Of a stretch of 8,859 bases of DNA, positions 1 through 7,733 are shown one piece after another. The stretch is from assembly GCA_021828745.1 (NCBI GenBank), contig JAJZDE010000051.1, forward strand, positions 1 through 8,859, given 5' to 3'. The DNA comes from Pseudomonadota bacterium. GTDB lineage: Bacteria; Pseudomonadota; Gammaproteobacteria; Burkholderiales; Ferrovaceae. Under the pieces are notes generated by a model. That model was not told where the DNA came from. It ran no database searches and saw only the letters and a list, made by a program, of their open reading frames with translations. A program made the translations under genes and the position numbers. Positions within the stretch are counted from its first letter, which is position 1; every line of letters begins with the position of its first letter.

Positions 1-244
1 ATATGGGGCATCATTCCTGTTTTCTACGCCAACTTTACGCCAAATAGCGCTGTAAGCCCTTTCAATACGGCATCCATAATTCCCTTCCTGGGCACCAGTC
101 CGCATTATCCGGGGATGCCCCCCATCGGCACCACCACAGTCAGAGAGATATTTCCATAACAAGGGTCACAGGGACTTGGGGGACTTGCCAGGCTTGTCCA
201 ACAAACGGTTCAGATCGTGGCTGCGCACGATCCAACCTTGTTCG
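1..244. other. Left-edge stretch without a recognisable gene
   Basis: No protein family is recognisable here. One plus frame is open from the edge to about 156, and one minus frame runs from a TGA at 166-168 to the edge with an ATG at 105. Neither has a visible ribosome site or familiar residues. Just downstream of the antitoxin remnant, a minus frame reads GWIVRSHDLNRLL before a TGA at 166-168; I cannot assign it. The only ordered structure is the pair of TACGCCAA repeats at 25-43. The stretch may be intergenic debris or the edge of a neighbouring element. Confidence 0.5.
25..43. repeat. Two direct TACGCCAA repeats, 11-bp period
   Basis: TACGCCAA occurs at 25-32 and again at 36-43, one helical turn apart, followed by the palindrome AGCGCT at 46-51. 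Same-face tandem half-sites are typical of binding sites for regulators or recombinases. No protein can be named as the binder, and chance is not excluded for so short a repeat. Confidence 0.4.
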
Positions 245-479
245 TTAAGCGACTGCTACCCTATCTTGCTGAGCGCAGATGTCCATGTCCACAGTCAGCC
301 GATGGATTGCGACTTCTGGTATTTTTGATTTTCCGGCGCCTTGACGCGGTCGTACAAAGCCGAAGGCTTCAAGTTTTCCTAGTGATTTGCGCAGCATCGG
401 CAGGGGCTTTGCGCTCACCGCGAACAACGGACAGCATTTCTTTTTTAAGGTTTTTCATGGACAGAATTTTCATTTTCAT
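245..479 (-). pseudogene. Broken HTH antitoxin-like regulator (HVO_A0114/TumA-like remnant)
   Basis: Two pieces in different frames together resemble a short DNA-binding regulator of the HVO_A0114 group, which includes TumA-type antitoxins. The first piece starts at the ATG at 479 and reads MKNLKKEMLSVVRGERKAPA in its middle, then stops at 369-371 after 36 codons. The second piece is in another frame at about 385-245 (SLGKLEAFGFVRP, then KIPEVAIHRLTVDMDI) and ends in TAA at 245-247. Relatives as I remember them are about 110-125 residues, with a central winged-helix region between these two blocks. Roughly 40 residues covering most of the helix-turn-helix are missing here, with a net frame change near 385-390. 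The product cannot be a working DNA-binding protein. No partner toxin gene (TumE-like) is visible on either side; the helicase stop lies 77 bp upstream. A promoter with an overlapping palindrome precedes the ATG. The family call rests on remembered resemblance of both ends. Confidence 0.68.
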
Positions 480-500
480 GTTCCAGTGTCCCCATTCGCG

Positions 501-525
501 CATCCTATACCCACAGGATAGGATG
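501..525. promoter_or_regulatory. Palindrome overlapping promoter, candidate operator
   Basis: CATCCTAT (501-508) and ATAGGATG (518-525) form a perfect 8-bp inverted repeat separated by 9 bp. It covers the whole -10 element and spacer of the promoter and touches the -35. Antitoxins with DNA-binding domains commonly repress their own promoters through such sites, so an autoregulatory operator is a reasonable inference. A transcribed hairpin is the alternative; there is no T-tract, so a terminator for the helicase gene is unlikely. Confidence 0.45.
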
Positions 526-530
526 GTCAA
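502..530 (-). promoter_or_regulatory. Sigma70-like promoter of the antitoxin remnant
   Basis: On the minus strand TTGACC (525-530) is followed after exactly 17 bp by TAGGAT (502-507). This gives 5/6 and 4/6 matches to the -35 and -10 consensus at ideal spacing. The predicted start of transcription is near 495, giving a leader of about 16 nt to the ATG at 479, with a GGGGA at 489-493 as possible ribosome site 9 nt before it. It fits a dedicated promoter between the helicase stop and the remnant gene. Confidence 0.5.
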
Positions 531-556
531 CGACTGTATGCAATTCCAAGGCGGAT

Positions 557-3500
557 TTACCCCAAGGGCTCGAACAACTGGGCCAGTTCGGTGGCCGTGA
601 TGGAAGTCGTGGCTTCTCCGGCACCCGCCAGAACTCCCTGGGCCAGATCCCTTTTGCGCTCCTGGAGGGCGATGATCTTCTCCTCCAGCGTTCCCTCGGT
701 CAGCAGTTTGTAGACGAATACCGGGTTTTCCTGGCCGATACGGTGGGCCCGGTCCGTGGCCTGGTTTTCCACGGCGGGATTCCACCAGGGATCATAGTGA
801 ATCACGGTGTCGGCTGCCGTGAGGTTCAATCCCACCCCGCCGGCCTTGAGGCTGATCAGGAACAGGGATACTTCCCCCTGCTGAAAGCGGTTGACCGGGG
901 TGGCACGGTCAGGGGTATCGCCGGTGAGGATCACATAGGGCAGCTCTCGGCTCATCAATTCCTCCTCGATCAGGGCCAGCATGGAAGTGAATTGGGAAAA
1001 CAGCAGGATCCGCCGCCCTTCTTCCAGCATGTCCGGCAGCAAACCCATGAGCAATTCCAGTTTGGCCGACTGCTTCACCTTTTGCGCGGCGGGCAACTTG
1101 AGCAGGCGCGGATCGCAGCACACCTGGCGCAGTTTGAGCAGGGCGTCGAGAATGATGATCTGACTGCGGTTCATGCCCTTCTTGTCGATTTCCTGTTGTA
1201 CCTTTTCATGCATGGCCACCCGGATGGCTTCATACAGATCCCGCTGGGGGCCTTCCAGTTGGCAATAGCGCACCATCTCGGTTTTGGGAGGCAATTCCTG
1301 CGCCACCTGGGACTTGGTTCGACGCAGCAGAAAGGGGGCGATACGCCGCGCCAGAATGCCGCGCCGTTCGCTGTTGCCCTGTTTTTCAATGGGGGTGCGA
1401 AATAGTTTGCGAAAACTCTTGTCATGGCCCAGCAATCCCGGCAGCAGAAAATGGAACAGGGTCCACAATTCGCCCAGATGGTTTTCCAGAGGGGTTCCCG
1501 TCAGCGCCAACCGATGGCGCGCCTGGATCTGGTGCACGATGAGGGTGGCCTGGGACTTGGGGTTCTTGATGATGTGCGCCTCATCGAGAATCAGGGTATG
1601 AAACTGCTGCCCGGTCAGCACTTCCCGGTCTCTTGGCAGCAAAGGATAAGTGGTCAGCACCAGGTCGTAATTTCCCAATGCGTCGAAATGCTGTTTGCGC
1701 TCCAACCCTTGCAGGACCAGAACCCGCAGGGAGGGAGCAAAGCGCTCCGCTTCCCGGTGCCAGTTGAACATCAGGCTGGTGGGGGCTACCACCAGACAGG
1801 GATGGGTCATGCGTCCGGATTCCTTTTCCACCAGCAGATGGGCCAGGGCCTGAACCGTCTTGCCCAGCCCCATGTCGTCGGCAAGGATCCCTGCCAGATC
1901 GTATTCCCGCAAAAACTGCAACCAGTTGAGTCCTTCCTGCTGGTAGCCGCGCAACCCGGTCATCAGTCCCGCCGGGGGAGGAACGGGGCGAATCCCTTCA
2001 AAGGATTGCAGTTTTCTGCCCAGTTCGCGCAACCGTTCCCCACCCATCCAGCGCAAGTCCCCGTGGGCTTCTTCCAGTTCCACCAGGCGGGCGGCCTGAA
2101 AGGGGGACAACTCCAGACGTTGCAGTTGGGCGTCCTTGTCGAACAATTCCACCAACACGGACAGAATGCCGCGCACCCGGGAGGGGGGCAAGATCAAGGG
2201 CCGGCCATCGGGCAGGGTGCCGATGAGGATGTTCTGATCATCGGTCATCTGCGCCAGCGCTGCTGGCGTCAACTGCTTCGGAAACTGGCGTATCAGGTTG
2301 AGCAGGATCGGCGTCAGATTCAACTTCTGGCCATCCACCTGGATTCCCAACTCCAGACCAAACCAGTCATTGCCACTGCCTTCCTCCACCGTGGCGGTCC
2401 ATTCGTCCACCTGGGCAAAATCAAAACGGAAACCGGGTTCCACCTCCACGCGCCAGCCTGCCGCCTTCAGCGCCGGCAGTTCCACCAGACAAAAGTTTGT
2501 CCAGTCCTCATTGTCGGCAAGGATCCAGCCGTGGGGAACGATTTTTGCCAATGGGCTATGGGCCAACCTGGCCGACAAAAACCCCAGGCACTCCACCTCC
2601 TCGATATGGCGTTTTTCAGCGTCGTCCTGGCGCAGGATATGCCACAATTCCGCTCCCCGAAGGCGCGTAATCATCTGAGAGGAATCGGTTCCCGTGATCC
2701 GGATGCCGTCATAATCGAATTCCACCTGTGCCACCTCGATGATTTCCGGCTCGGGTTCACGGATCAGGCTTCGCACGTAGAGATCAAAGCGGGATGCCCC
2801 GGAAGCAAAGGACGGGACGGGCACTTCGACGGTGGATAATCGCAGGCAGGGAACCGGAACAACCTGGGTAATCTGCCGCTCCTGCAGGGTTTGCGGCAAG
2901 GGTACCTGTGCCGCAGGCGCTTTCCGCGCCAATTCCCTGCTGAGGGGCTGTATCAGGGTGGGTGGAATGAGCGGAGCTTCGGCCATGGCCTGGGCTACGG
3001 TGGCGGATAGGCCCGAGTCGATCTCGCCGCACAGTCCGGTGTGCTCGTCCAGATACCACGGGGGGGCAAAGGGCAAAATATGGGCCGGTTCTGCCAGGGT
3101 GAAAGTCAGCTTCTGGTTGCCCTCGTCATCCATGGTCCAGAGCGGTTGGGCGCTGCGCTTTTCGCCCAGAGCAAGGGGTTCCCCGTCGGTCGTTTCCCAG
3201 AAGCAACGGCCAGTGGCAATCATTTCCGTGACCACTCGGGCGCCCACTTCGCCTCGCAGTCGTCCCTGGGGCTGGCGGGCGCGTAATCCGCTCATGGTGG
3301 CCACAATGTCCTGGTCGCGCTCCGTCAGGTAGCGGGCGGGATTGCGCTGATCAAGGACGGTGTGGTGGGGCTGGGCTTTGCCGAACCCTCCTGCCTTGAG
3401 TACCCGACTGATGAAATAACTCACCCCCAGTTGCGGGGGGTGAGTGGAGGTCAGTTTCAGCACATACAGGAGTCGTTGAGTCACCTCGTGGGGCAGGGCA

Positions 3501-3937
3501 TCCTTGTCCATGGCGGGGTAGCTGGCCCGTTCAAGCTCCTGTAGCCAGACCATGAGTTCCTGGGGAAGTTCCGCTGGGATGGGCTTTGGTTTTGCGATGC
3601 TCGTCCCTGGGGCTTTGGTAAACGCCTGGGACAGGCAATAGGTATGGGCGCTGATCAAGGCCGCCGCCACATGCTTGCAGTTATATGCCACGGGGCAACT
3701 GCATTCTCCATCGATCCCCATACCGCCCCCAGGGAGTTCCACGAGACGGATCTTGACATGGTAGGCGTTTCGCCCCGAACCCGAAACGATGGCCGTCACG
3801 CCGTTGCCATCCAGATGGATTTCCTGCCGGGTCACCTTGCCCTGGCGGTAATAGACCTGTCCGCGTTCCAGATAGGTGGAAGAGAGGGACCTGGAAATAT
3901 CACGGGCAGTAAGATTTTTAATCATCGTTGGTGGCAT
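557..3937 (-). CDS. SWIM zinc-finger SNF2-family DEAD-like helicase/ATPase
   Basis: A 1126-residue SNF2 (SF2) ATPase of the bacterial SWIM-SNF2 type, expected to translocate on DNA and remodel protein-DNA complexes rather than unwind strands. The N-terminus carries a SWIM zinc finger with ligands C79, C81, C87 and H89 (CSC, five residues, CKH), a nucleic-acid or protein-binding module. Residues about 100-650 are the poorly conserved SNF2-associated region. The ATPase core follows: Walker A DDMGLGKT at 687-694 (K693), DEAH box at 785-788, a TGTP motif III, and in the second lobe LKAGGVGLNL and QATDRAHRIGQ at 1059-1069 with the arginine finger region. All motor motifs are intact and length fits the family. 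The start is uncertain: an in-frame TGA lies ten codons upstream, ATGs occur at 3937 and 3925, and neither has a clear Shine-Dalgarno. It follows yjbQ after 118 bp and precedes the antitoxin remnant. Its cellular role is unknown; such proteins occur both as housekeeping orphans and near defence or toxin-antitoxin genes. Confidence 0.95.
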   Translation of the reverse strand: MPPTMIKNLTARDISRSLSSTYLERGQVYYRQGKVTRQEIHLDGNGVTAIVSGSGRNAYHVKIRLVELPGGGMGIDGECSCPVAYNCKHVAAALISAHTYCLSQAFTKAPGTSIAKPKPIPAELPQELMVWLQELERASYPAMDKDALPHEVTQRLLYVLKLTSTHPPQLGVSYFISRVLKAGGFGKAQPHHTVLDQRNPARYLTERDQDIVATMSGLRARQPQGRLRGEVGARVVTEMIATGRCFWETTDGEPLALGEKRSAQPLWTMDDEGNQKLTFTLAEPAHILPFAPPWYLDEHTGLCGEIDSGLSATVAQAMAEAPLIPPTLIQPLSRELARKAPAAQVPLPQTLQERQITQVVPVPCLRLSTVEVPVPSFASGASRFDLYVRSLIREPEPEIIEVAQVEFDYDGIRITGTDSSQMITRLRGAELWHILRQDDAEKRHIEEVECLGFLSARLAHSPLAKIVPHGWILADNEDWTNFCLVELPALKAAGWRVEVEPGFRFDFAQVDEWTATVEEGSGNDWFGLELGIQVDGQKLNLTPILLNLIRQFPKQLTPAALAQMTDDQNILIGTLPDGRPLILPPSRVRGILSVLVELFDKDAQLQRLELSPFQAARLVELEEAHGDLRWMGGERLRELGRKLQSFEGIRPVPPPAGLMTGLRGYQQEGLNWLQFLREYDLAGILADDMGLGKTVQALAHLLVEKESGRMTHPCLVVAPTSLMFNWHREAERFAPSLRVLVLQGLERKQHFDALGNYDLVLTTYPLLPRDREVLTGQQFHTLILDEAHIIKNPKSQATLIVHQIQARHRLALTGTPLENHLGELWTLFHFLLPGLLGHDKSFRKLFRTPIEKQGNSERRGILARRIAPFLLRRTKSQVAQELPPKTEMVRYCQLEGPQRDLYEAIRVAMHEKVQQEIDKKGMNRSQIIILDALLKLRQVCCDPRLLKLPAAQKVKQSAKLELLMGLLPDMLEEGRRILLFSQFTSMLALIEEELMSRELPYVILTGDTPDRATPVNRFQQGEVSLFLISLKAGGVGLNLTAADTVIHYDPWWNPAVENQATDRAHRIGQENPVFVYKLLTEGTLEEKIIALQERKRDLAQGVLAGAGEATTSITATELAQLFEPLG
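3419..3445. repeat. Perfect 10-bp inverted repeat inside the helicase gene
   Basis: ACTCACCCCC (3419-3428) and GGGGGTGAGT (3436-3445) are exact complements separated by 7 bp. They encode the segment THPPQLGVS of the helicase N-terminal region. The GC-rich stem would be stable in the mRNA and could slow translation, but it may only reflect codon choice. Confidence 0.6.
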
Positions 3938-3941
3938 TGGT

Positions 3942-3950
3942 GGATAGGAT
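3942..3950. repeat. GGATAGGAT copy upstream of the helicase start
   Basis: GGATAGGAT lies 5 bp upstream of the helicase ATG (minus-strand reading ATCCTATCC, in the position of the ribosome site). The identical 9-mer occurs at 516-524 in the promoter region of the antitoxin remnant just past the helicase stop. The two copies have the same orientation and bracket the helicase gene. It may be a shared regulatory site, a duplication scar or chance. Confidence 0.35.
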
Positions 3951-4024
3951 AGGGGCAGCAGGGAGACTCAATCACCATTCACGGCGAAAGGCATGACGGA
4001 GTTCATCCCTGACATTCGTTTGGT

Positions 4025-4048
4025 GCCACTTTTTTTAGCCAAAGTGGC
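4025..4048. repeat. Hairpin after the yjbQ stop codon
   Basis: GCCACTTT (4025-4032) and AAAGTGGC (4041-4048) form a perfect 8-bp stem with an 8-nt loop, beginning 7 nt past the yjbQ stop on the minus strand. The position suits a 3'-end structure. Neither strand has a T-tract after the stem, so an efficient intrinsic terminator is doubtful; mRNA 3'-end stabilisation or attenuation before the helicase gene is equally possible. Confidence 0.45.
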
Positions 4049-4055
4049 GTAGGGC

Positions 4056-4475
4056 TTAGTCCCCAATGATTTTTACCAGTACGCGCTTGCGTCGTCCGCC
4101 ATCAAACTCGCCGTAGAAAATCTGCTCCCAGGGACCAAAGTCGAGTTTTCCCCCTGTAACCGCAACCACCACCTCCCGTCCCATGATTTGACGCTTGATG
4201 TGGGCGTCTGCATTGTCTTCCCCGGTATCGTTATGCCGGTATTGAGTGATGGGCTCGTGCGGTGCCAAGCGTTCCAGAAACTGTTCGAAGTCATGGTGCA
4301 AGCCAGGCTCGTCATCATTGACAAAGACCGATGCCGAGATATGCATGGCATTGACCAGGACCAGACCCTCCTGTACCCCACTGTCACTCAGGCACTTTTC
4401 CACTTCGGACGTAATGTTTACGAATGCCCGACGCGTTTGAACATTGAACCAAATCTCTTTTCGATAACTTTTCAT
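4056..4475 (-). CDS. yjbQ: YjbQ / UPF0047 family protein
   Basis: A 139-residue soluble protein covering the whole UPF0047 (YjbQ) fold. E. coli YjbQ has been reported to have weak secondary thiamine-phosphate synthase activity, but the true physiological role is unsettled. Conserved family features are visible: [14 protein letters not shown] at 43-56 with H45, LHHDF at 59-63, the [17 protein letters not shown] block at 85-101 with H92, and the C-terminal [18 protein letters not shown] at 114-131. The clustered histidines form the family's presumed active or metal site. The ATG at 4475 gives the standard N-terminus, although the ribosome site is weak. It starts 24 bp after the ilvD stop in the same direction, so translation probably depends on the ilvD transcript. 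A hairpin follows the stop codon. Confidence 0.95.
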   Translation of the reverse strand: MKSYRKEIWFNVQTRRAFVNITSEVEKCLSDSGVQEGLVLVNAMHISASVFVNDDEPGLHHDFEQFLERLAPHEPITQYRHNDTGEDNADAHIKRQIMGREVVVAVTGGKLDFGPWEQIFYGEFDGGRRKRVLVKIIGD

Positions 4476-4499
4476 ACAAATTTCGGGCCAGGTCCAGGA

Positions 4500-6356
4500 T
4501 CAATCGAGGAGCGATAAATTGCGCACCGCGCCTTTATCAGCCGAGGTGGCCAACCTGGCGTAGGCCTTGAGCGCAGCCGACACGTTGCGTGGGCGTGGCA
4601 GCGCAGGCTTCCAACCGGACTTGTCTTGCTCGCTGCGGCGCCTGGCCAGTTCATCCTCGCTCACCAATGCATGGATGCTGCGGTTCGGAATATCGATACG
4701 GATACGGTCGCCATTCCTGATCAATCCAATCGCGCCGCCAGCCGCCGCTTCAGGCGAGCAATGACCGATGGACAAACCTGACGTGCCCCCCGAGAAACGG
4801 CCATCGGTCAACAATGCACAGGCTTTTCCCAGGCCTTTGGACTTTATGTAACTGGTGGGATACAGCATCTCCTGCATGCCAGGGCCACCCTTGGGGCCTT
4901 CGTAGCGCACGACAACGACGTCACCTGCCTTGACCCGGTCATTCAGGATATGCTCAACCGCCTCGTCCTGTGACTCGACCACATGGGCGGGCCCCTCAAA
5001 TACCAGCAGGCTGTCGTCCACACCCGCAGTCTTGACCACGCAACCATCGAGCGCAATATTGCCACGCAGCACGGCCAATCCGCCCTCTTTGCTAAAGGCA
5101 TGGTCAAACGAACGGATGCAACCTTCCCTGCGATCCATGTCCAGGTTAGGCCAGCGCGTGTTCTGGCTAAATGCTACTTGCGTGGGAATGCCCGCAGGAC
5201 CGGCCATGTAAAAAGTCTTGACGGCGTCCGTGGGGTTGCGGGCGATATCCCACTCGTCCAGCACAGCCTTCATGGTTTTTCCCAACACAGTGGGTACATC
5301 GGTATGCAAACGGCCCGCACGATCCAGTTCGCCCAGGATGGCCATGATGCCGCCTGCACGGTGTACATCCTCAATGTGGTATTTGTTGGTGTTGGGCGCG
5401 ACCTTGCACAACTGCGGCACGATCCTGGATATGCGGTCAATGTCATCCAGAGTGAACTGGATCTCTGCTTCTTGGGCAATCGCCAGGATATGCAGGATTG
5501 TGTTAGTGGAGCCGCCCATGGCAATGTCAAGGGCGATGGCATTTTCAAAAGCCTTGAGGCCCATGGAACGTGGCAATATGGAAGCATCGTCTTGTTCGTA
5601 GTAGCGTTTGCACAGATCTACGATCACATGGCCCGCCTTCTTGAACAACTGTTCCCGGTCACCATGGGTGGCCAGCATCGTACCGTTGCCGGGCAAGGAC
5701 AGGCCCAAAGCTTCAGTCAGGCAATTCATGGAATTGGCAGTGAACATGCCAGAGCAGGAACCGCAGGTTGGACAAGCCGAGCGCTCAACTTCAGCCAGAT
5801 CGGAATCGCTGACCTTGCTGTCGGCGGCCATGACCATGGCATCGATCAGATCCAGTTTCTTGAATTCAATGGTCTGTGTCGATGGGTTGGCCAAACGTAC
5901 TTTGCCCGCCTCCATTGGCCCGCCTGACACAAAGACCACGGGAATATTCAGGCGCATGGCAGCCATCAACATACCTGGGGTGATCTTGTCGCAGTTGGAA
6001 ATGCACACCATGGCATCGGCGCAATGGGCATTGACCATGTACTCCACCGAATCGGCAATGAGGTCACGGCTGGGCAGGGAATACAGCATACCGTCGTGGC
6101 CCATGGCAATGCCATCATCTATGGCAATGGTGTTGAACTCCTTGGCTACGCCACCAGCAACTTCGATTTCACGAGCCACCACCTGACCCAAGTCTTTCAG
6201 GTGGACATGGCCTGGCACAAATTGCGTGAAAGAGTTCACCACGGCAATGATGGGCTTGTTGAAATCATCGTCCTTCATGCCTGTGGCGCGCCACAGGGAA
6301 CGGGCACCCGCCATGTTGCGGCCAGAAGTGGAAGTCTTGGAACGGTAAACGGGCAT
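4500..6356 (-). CDS. ilvD: Dihydroxy-acid dehydratase
   Basis: IlvD dehydrates 2,3-dihydroxy-isovalerate and 2,3-dihydroxy-3-methylvalerate to the 2-keto acids in valine, isoleucine and leucine synthesis, in the cytoplasm. The protein from the ATG at 6356 has 618 residues, close to the 616 of E. coli, and is alignable end to end. ISNCDK (119-124) holds C122 of the Fe-S site and K124, the position of the carbamylated lysine that binds Mg together with acidic residues such as D81 and D123. [11 protein letters not shown] (193-203) supplies further cysteines, including C195. GPGMQEM (491-497) and [14 protein letters not shown] (519-532) are the active-site motifs of the C-terminal domain, and [10 protein letters not shown] (603-612) is the usual tail. 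The frame is open further upstream to 6569, but the [19 protein letters not shown] start matches the family and has a GGAG 8 nt before it. yjbQ follows closely; the methyltransferase lies 79 bp upstream. The cluster is oxygen-sensitive in E. coli-type enzymes. Confidence 0.98.
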   Translation of the reverse strand: MPVYRSKTSTSGRNMAGARSLWRATGMKDDDFNKPIIAVVNSFTQFVPGHVHLKDLGQVVAREIEVAGGVAKEFNTIAIDDGIAMGHDGMLYSLPSRDLIADSVEYMVNAHCADAMVCISNCDKITPGMLMAAMRLNIPVVFVSGGPMEAGKVRLANPSTQTIEFKKLDLIDAMVMAADSKVSDSDLAEVERSACPTCGSCSGMFTANSMNCLTEALGLSLPGNGTMLATHGDREQLFKKAGHVIVDLCKRYYEQDDASILPRSMGLKAFENAIALDIAMGGSTNTILHILAIAQEAEIQFTLDDIDRISRIVPQLCKVAPNTNKYHIEDVHRAGGIMAILGELDRAGRLHTDVPTVLGKTMKAVLDEWDIARNPTDAVKTFYMAGPAGIPTQVAFSQNTRWPNLDMDRREGCIRSFDHAFSKEGGLAVLRGNIALDGCVVKTAGVDDSLLVFEGPAHVVESQDEAVEHILNDRVKAGDVVVVRYEGPKGGPGMQEMLYPTSYIKSKGLGKACALLTDGRFSGGTSGLSIGHCSPEAAAGGAIGLIRNGDRIRIDIPNRSIHALVSEDELARRRSEQDKSGWKPALPRPRNVSAALKAYARLATSADKGAVRNLSLLD

Positions 6357-6364
6357 GTGCAAAT

Positions 6365-6368
6365 CTCC
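6365..6368 (-). promoter_or_regulatory. Ribosome binding site fixing the ilvD start
   Basis: GGAG (minus strand) lies 8 nt before the ATG at 6356. It supports the family-type start over the 71-codon in-frame extension to 6569, which would run into the methyltransferase gene. No convincing -35/-10 pair is visible in the 79-bp gap. Confidence 0.75.
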
Positions 6369-6435
6369 GGGTATAGATAAACAACGTTTCTTCCAATTAT
6401 CGCCTATAAAGGATCTTCTCGCGCAGGCCAGCCAC

Positions 6436-7671
6436 TTACCTGACTCGAAGACGCCACAAAGAGGTAACTTCCGCTTGGCGTGCGGCATGCAGTGGATCAC
6501 TGACGTCAGCAACGCGCGGGTGATGTGGCCTCGTTTCGATTCGGCCAAAGACAATAAGTCCCGCTGCATCGATCAGCGCGAGCAACTCCGAACGCGTACG
6601 CAGCCCAAAATGTTCCGCGAGATCCGAAAGCAGGAGCCAGCCCTCGCCTCCGGGCTCGAGATGCGCAGCCAAGCCATTCAGAAACCCGCGTAACATGCTG
6701 CTTCCAGGGTCATATACCGCGTGTTCCAGTGGGGATACAGGTCGTGCGGGAACCCAGGGAGGATTACAGACGACAAGTGCGGCGCACCCGTCGGGATAGA
6801 GGTCCACCTGCCGTACTTCCACCTGAGCATCGAGTTTGAGCGACGCGATGTTGTCGCGCGCGCAGGCAATCGCGCGCGGATCGCGTTCGGCCGCAACCAC
6901 ATGCGCAACGCCGCGTTTTGCCAGAAGTGCGCTGAGCACACCAGTGCCGGTACCGATATCGAAAGCTACGCCACGCGCTGGTGTCTTGAGCAGGATAGAC
7001 GGCAACGGTGCCGTGGCGACCAGATCCACGTATTCAGCCCGGATTGGCGCGAATACGCCGTAATACGGATGAATGCGCGCACCCAGCAGCGGAACTTCGA
7101 CGCCCTTCACCCGCCATTCATGCGCGCCGATTATCCCCAATAGTTCGCGCAGTGAAGCGACAAACGGCATGGTGGCCGTACCATAGGCTTCGGCGCACGC
7201 CTGCCGCACATCGGGGGCGCGACGCAGCGGAATGCGAAAGTCGGCGTCAAAAGACAGGAGCAGCATACCCAACGTGCGCGCACGTTGCGATTGTGTCAGT
7301 CGATAGCGATGAAACACCTCTGCCGGTAGAGGGAGCGACGAAGAAACAGACCTCGATTCTTCCGCTTCTGCGGTGGTCGACTTCTTGCCCTTGCGCGGCT
7401 CTTCGATTCGCCGCGCCAGCGCAGCAAGCAGTTGTCGTGCATTCTGAAAATCGCCACGCCACAAAATTGCCACGCCTTCGCAAGCGAGGTGATAGGCAAC
7501 GTCAGCCGTCATGCGATCGTCCGCGATGACCACGCGTTTCGGGGGTGGCGAGTCGCTCCCTGACCGCCAGAGGGCAGTGCGTTCCTCGCCCATTTCACGC
7601 CAACTGACCGTAGGGAATTCCTTGACGTCCTCCCCGGCATGCGTGCCAGAGATTTCTACGGCGCCAAACAA
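6436..7671 (-). CDS. Class I SAM-dependent methyltransferase (NPPW type)
   Basis: A 411-residue protein with a C-terminal Rossmann methyltransferase domain. Motif I is [10 protein letters not shown] (237-246), the acidic end of strand 2 is E262 in AAERDP, and the catalytic motif is NPPW (303-306). NPPW/Y is found in enzymes that methylate a planar amide or exocyclic amino nitrogen, such as PrmC (glutamine in release factors), RlmG and related adenine or guanine methyltransferases. [15 protein letters not shown] (203-217) precedes motif I, as in 'methyltransferase small' domain proteins. The first ~180 residues are a family-specific region, interrupted at 90-112 by a Lys/Glu/Ser-rich, probably disordered linker. 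The substrate is not determinable from the sequence. The start is TTG at 7671, chosen because GGAGG stands 7 nt upstream. Its codons look richer in GC (runs of GCGCG) than those of ilvD. It lies 62 bp after wrbA and may share its transcript. Confidence 0.88.
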   Translation of the reverse strand: MFGAVEISGTHAGEDVKEFPTVSWREMGEERTALWRSGSDSPPPKRVVIADDRMTADVAYHLACEGVAILWRGDFQNARQLLAALARRIEEPRKGKKSTTAEAEESRSVSSSLPLPAEVFHRYRLTQSQRARTLGMLLLSFDADFRIPLRRAPDVRQACAEAYGTATMPFVASLRELLGIIGAHEWRVKGVEVPLLGARIHPYYGVFAPIRAEYVDLVATAPLPSILLKTPARGVAFDIGTGTGVLSALLAKRGVAHVVAAERDPRAIACARDNIASLKLDAQVEVRQVDLYPDGCAALVVCNPPWVPARPVSPLEHAVYDPGSSMLRGFLNGLAAHLEPGGEGWLLLSDLAEHFGLRTRSELLALIDAAGLIVFGRIETRPHHPRVADVSDPLHAARQAEVTSLWRLRVR

Positions 7672-7678
7672 GAACTAA

Positions 7679-7683
7679 CCTCC
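7679..7683 (-). promoter_or_regulatory. Strong Shine-Dalgarno before a TTG start
   Basis: GGAGG on the minus strand is separated by 7 nt from TTG at 7671. This ideal spacing decides for the non-ATG start of the methyltransferase; no ATG has a comparable site nearby. Confidence 0.75.
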
Positions 7684-7733
7684 GGGCAGTCGCTTCGGCG
7701 GTCCTGAAGATCAAGGATCGATGACGGGAGCAC

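Noticed and set aside
111..121. GGGGATGCCCC small palindrome
   Set aside because: The stem is only 4 bp with a 3-base loop and has no supporting context.
501..525. Inverted repeat as a terminator of the helicase gene
   Set aside because: There is no T-tract after the stem, and it coincides with a well-spaced promoter, so an operator fits better.
1424..2839. Long plus-strand open frame of 471 codons opposite the helicase
   Set aside because: It is Gln/Gly/His/Pro-rich, as expected from the antisense of a GC-rich gene, and lies wholly inside a helicase gene with all motifs intact.
4983..5927. Plus-strand open frame of 314 codons opposite ilvD
   Set aside because: It is antisense to a clearly conserved ilvD and shows no recognisable domain.
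6357..6569. N-terminal extension of the ilvD frame by 71 codons to an ATG at 6569
   Set aside because: It overlaps the end of the methyltransferase gene, has no resemblance to IlvD, and the family start at 6356 has a good ribosome site.
6855..6878. CGCGCGCG repeated 8 bp apart in the methyltransferase gene, a possible hairpin
   Set aside because: It is explained by GCG/CGC codons for Ala and Arg around the conserved [13 protein letters not shown] segment.
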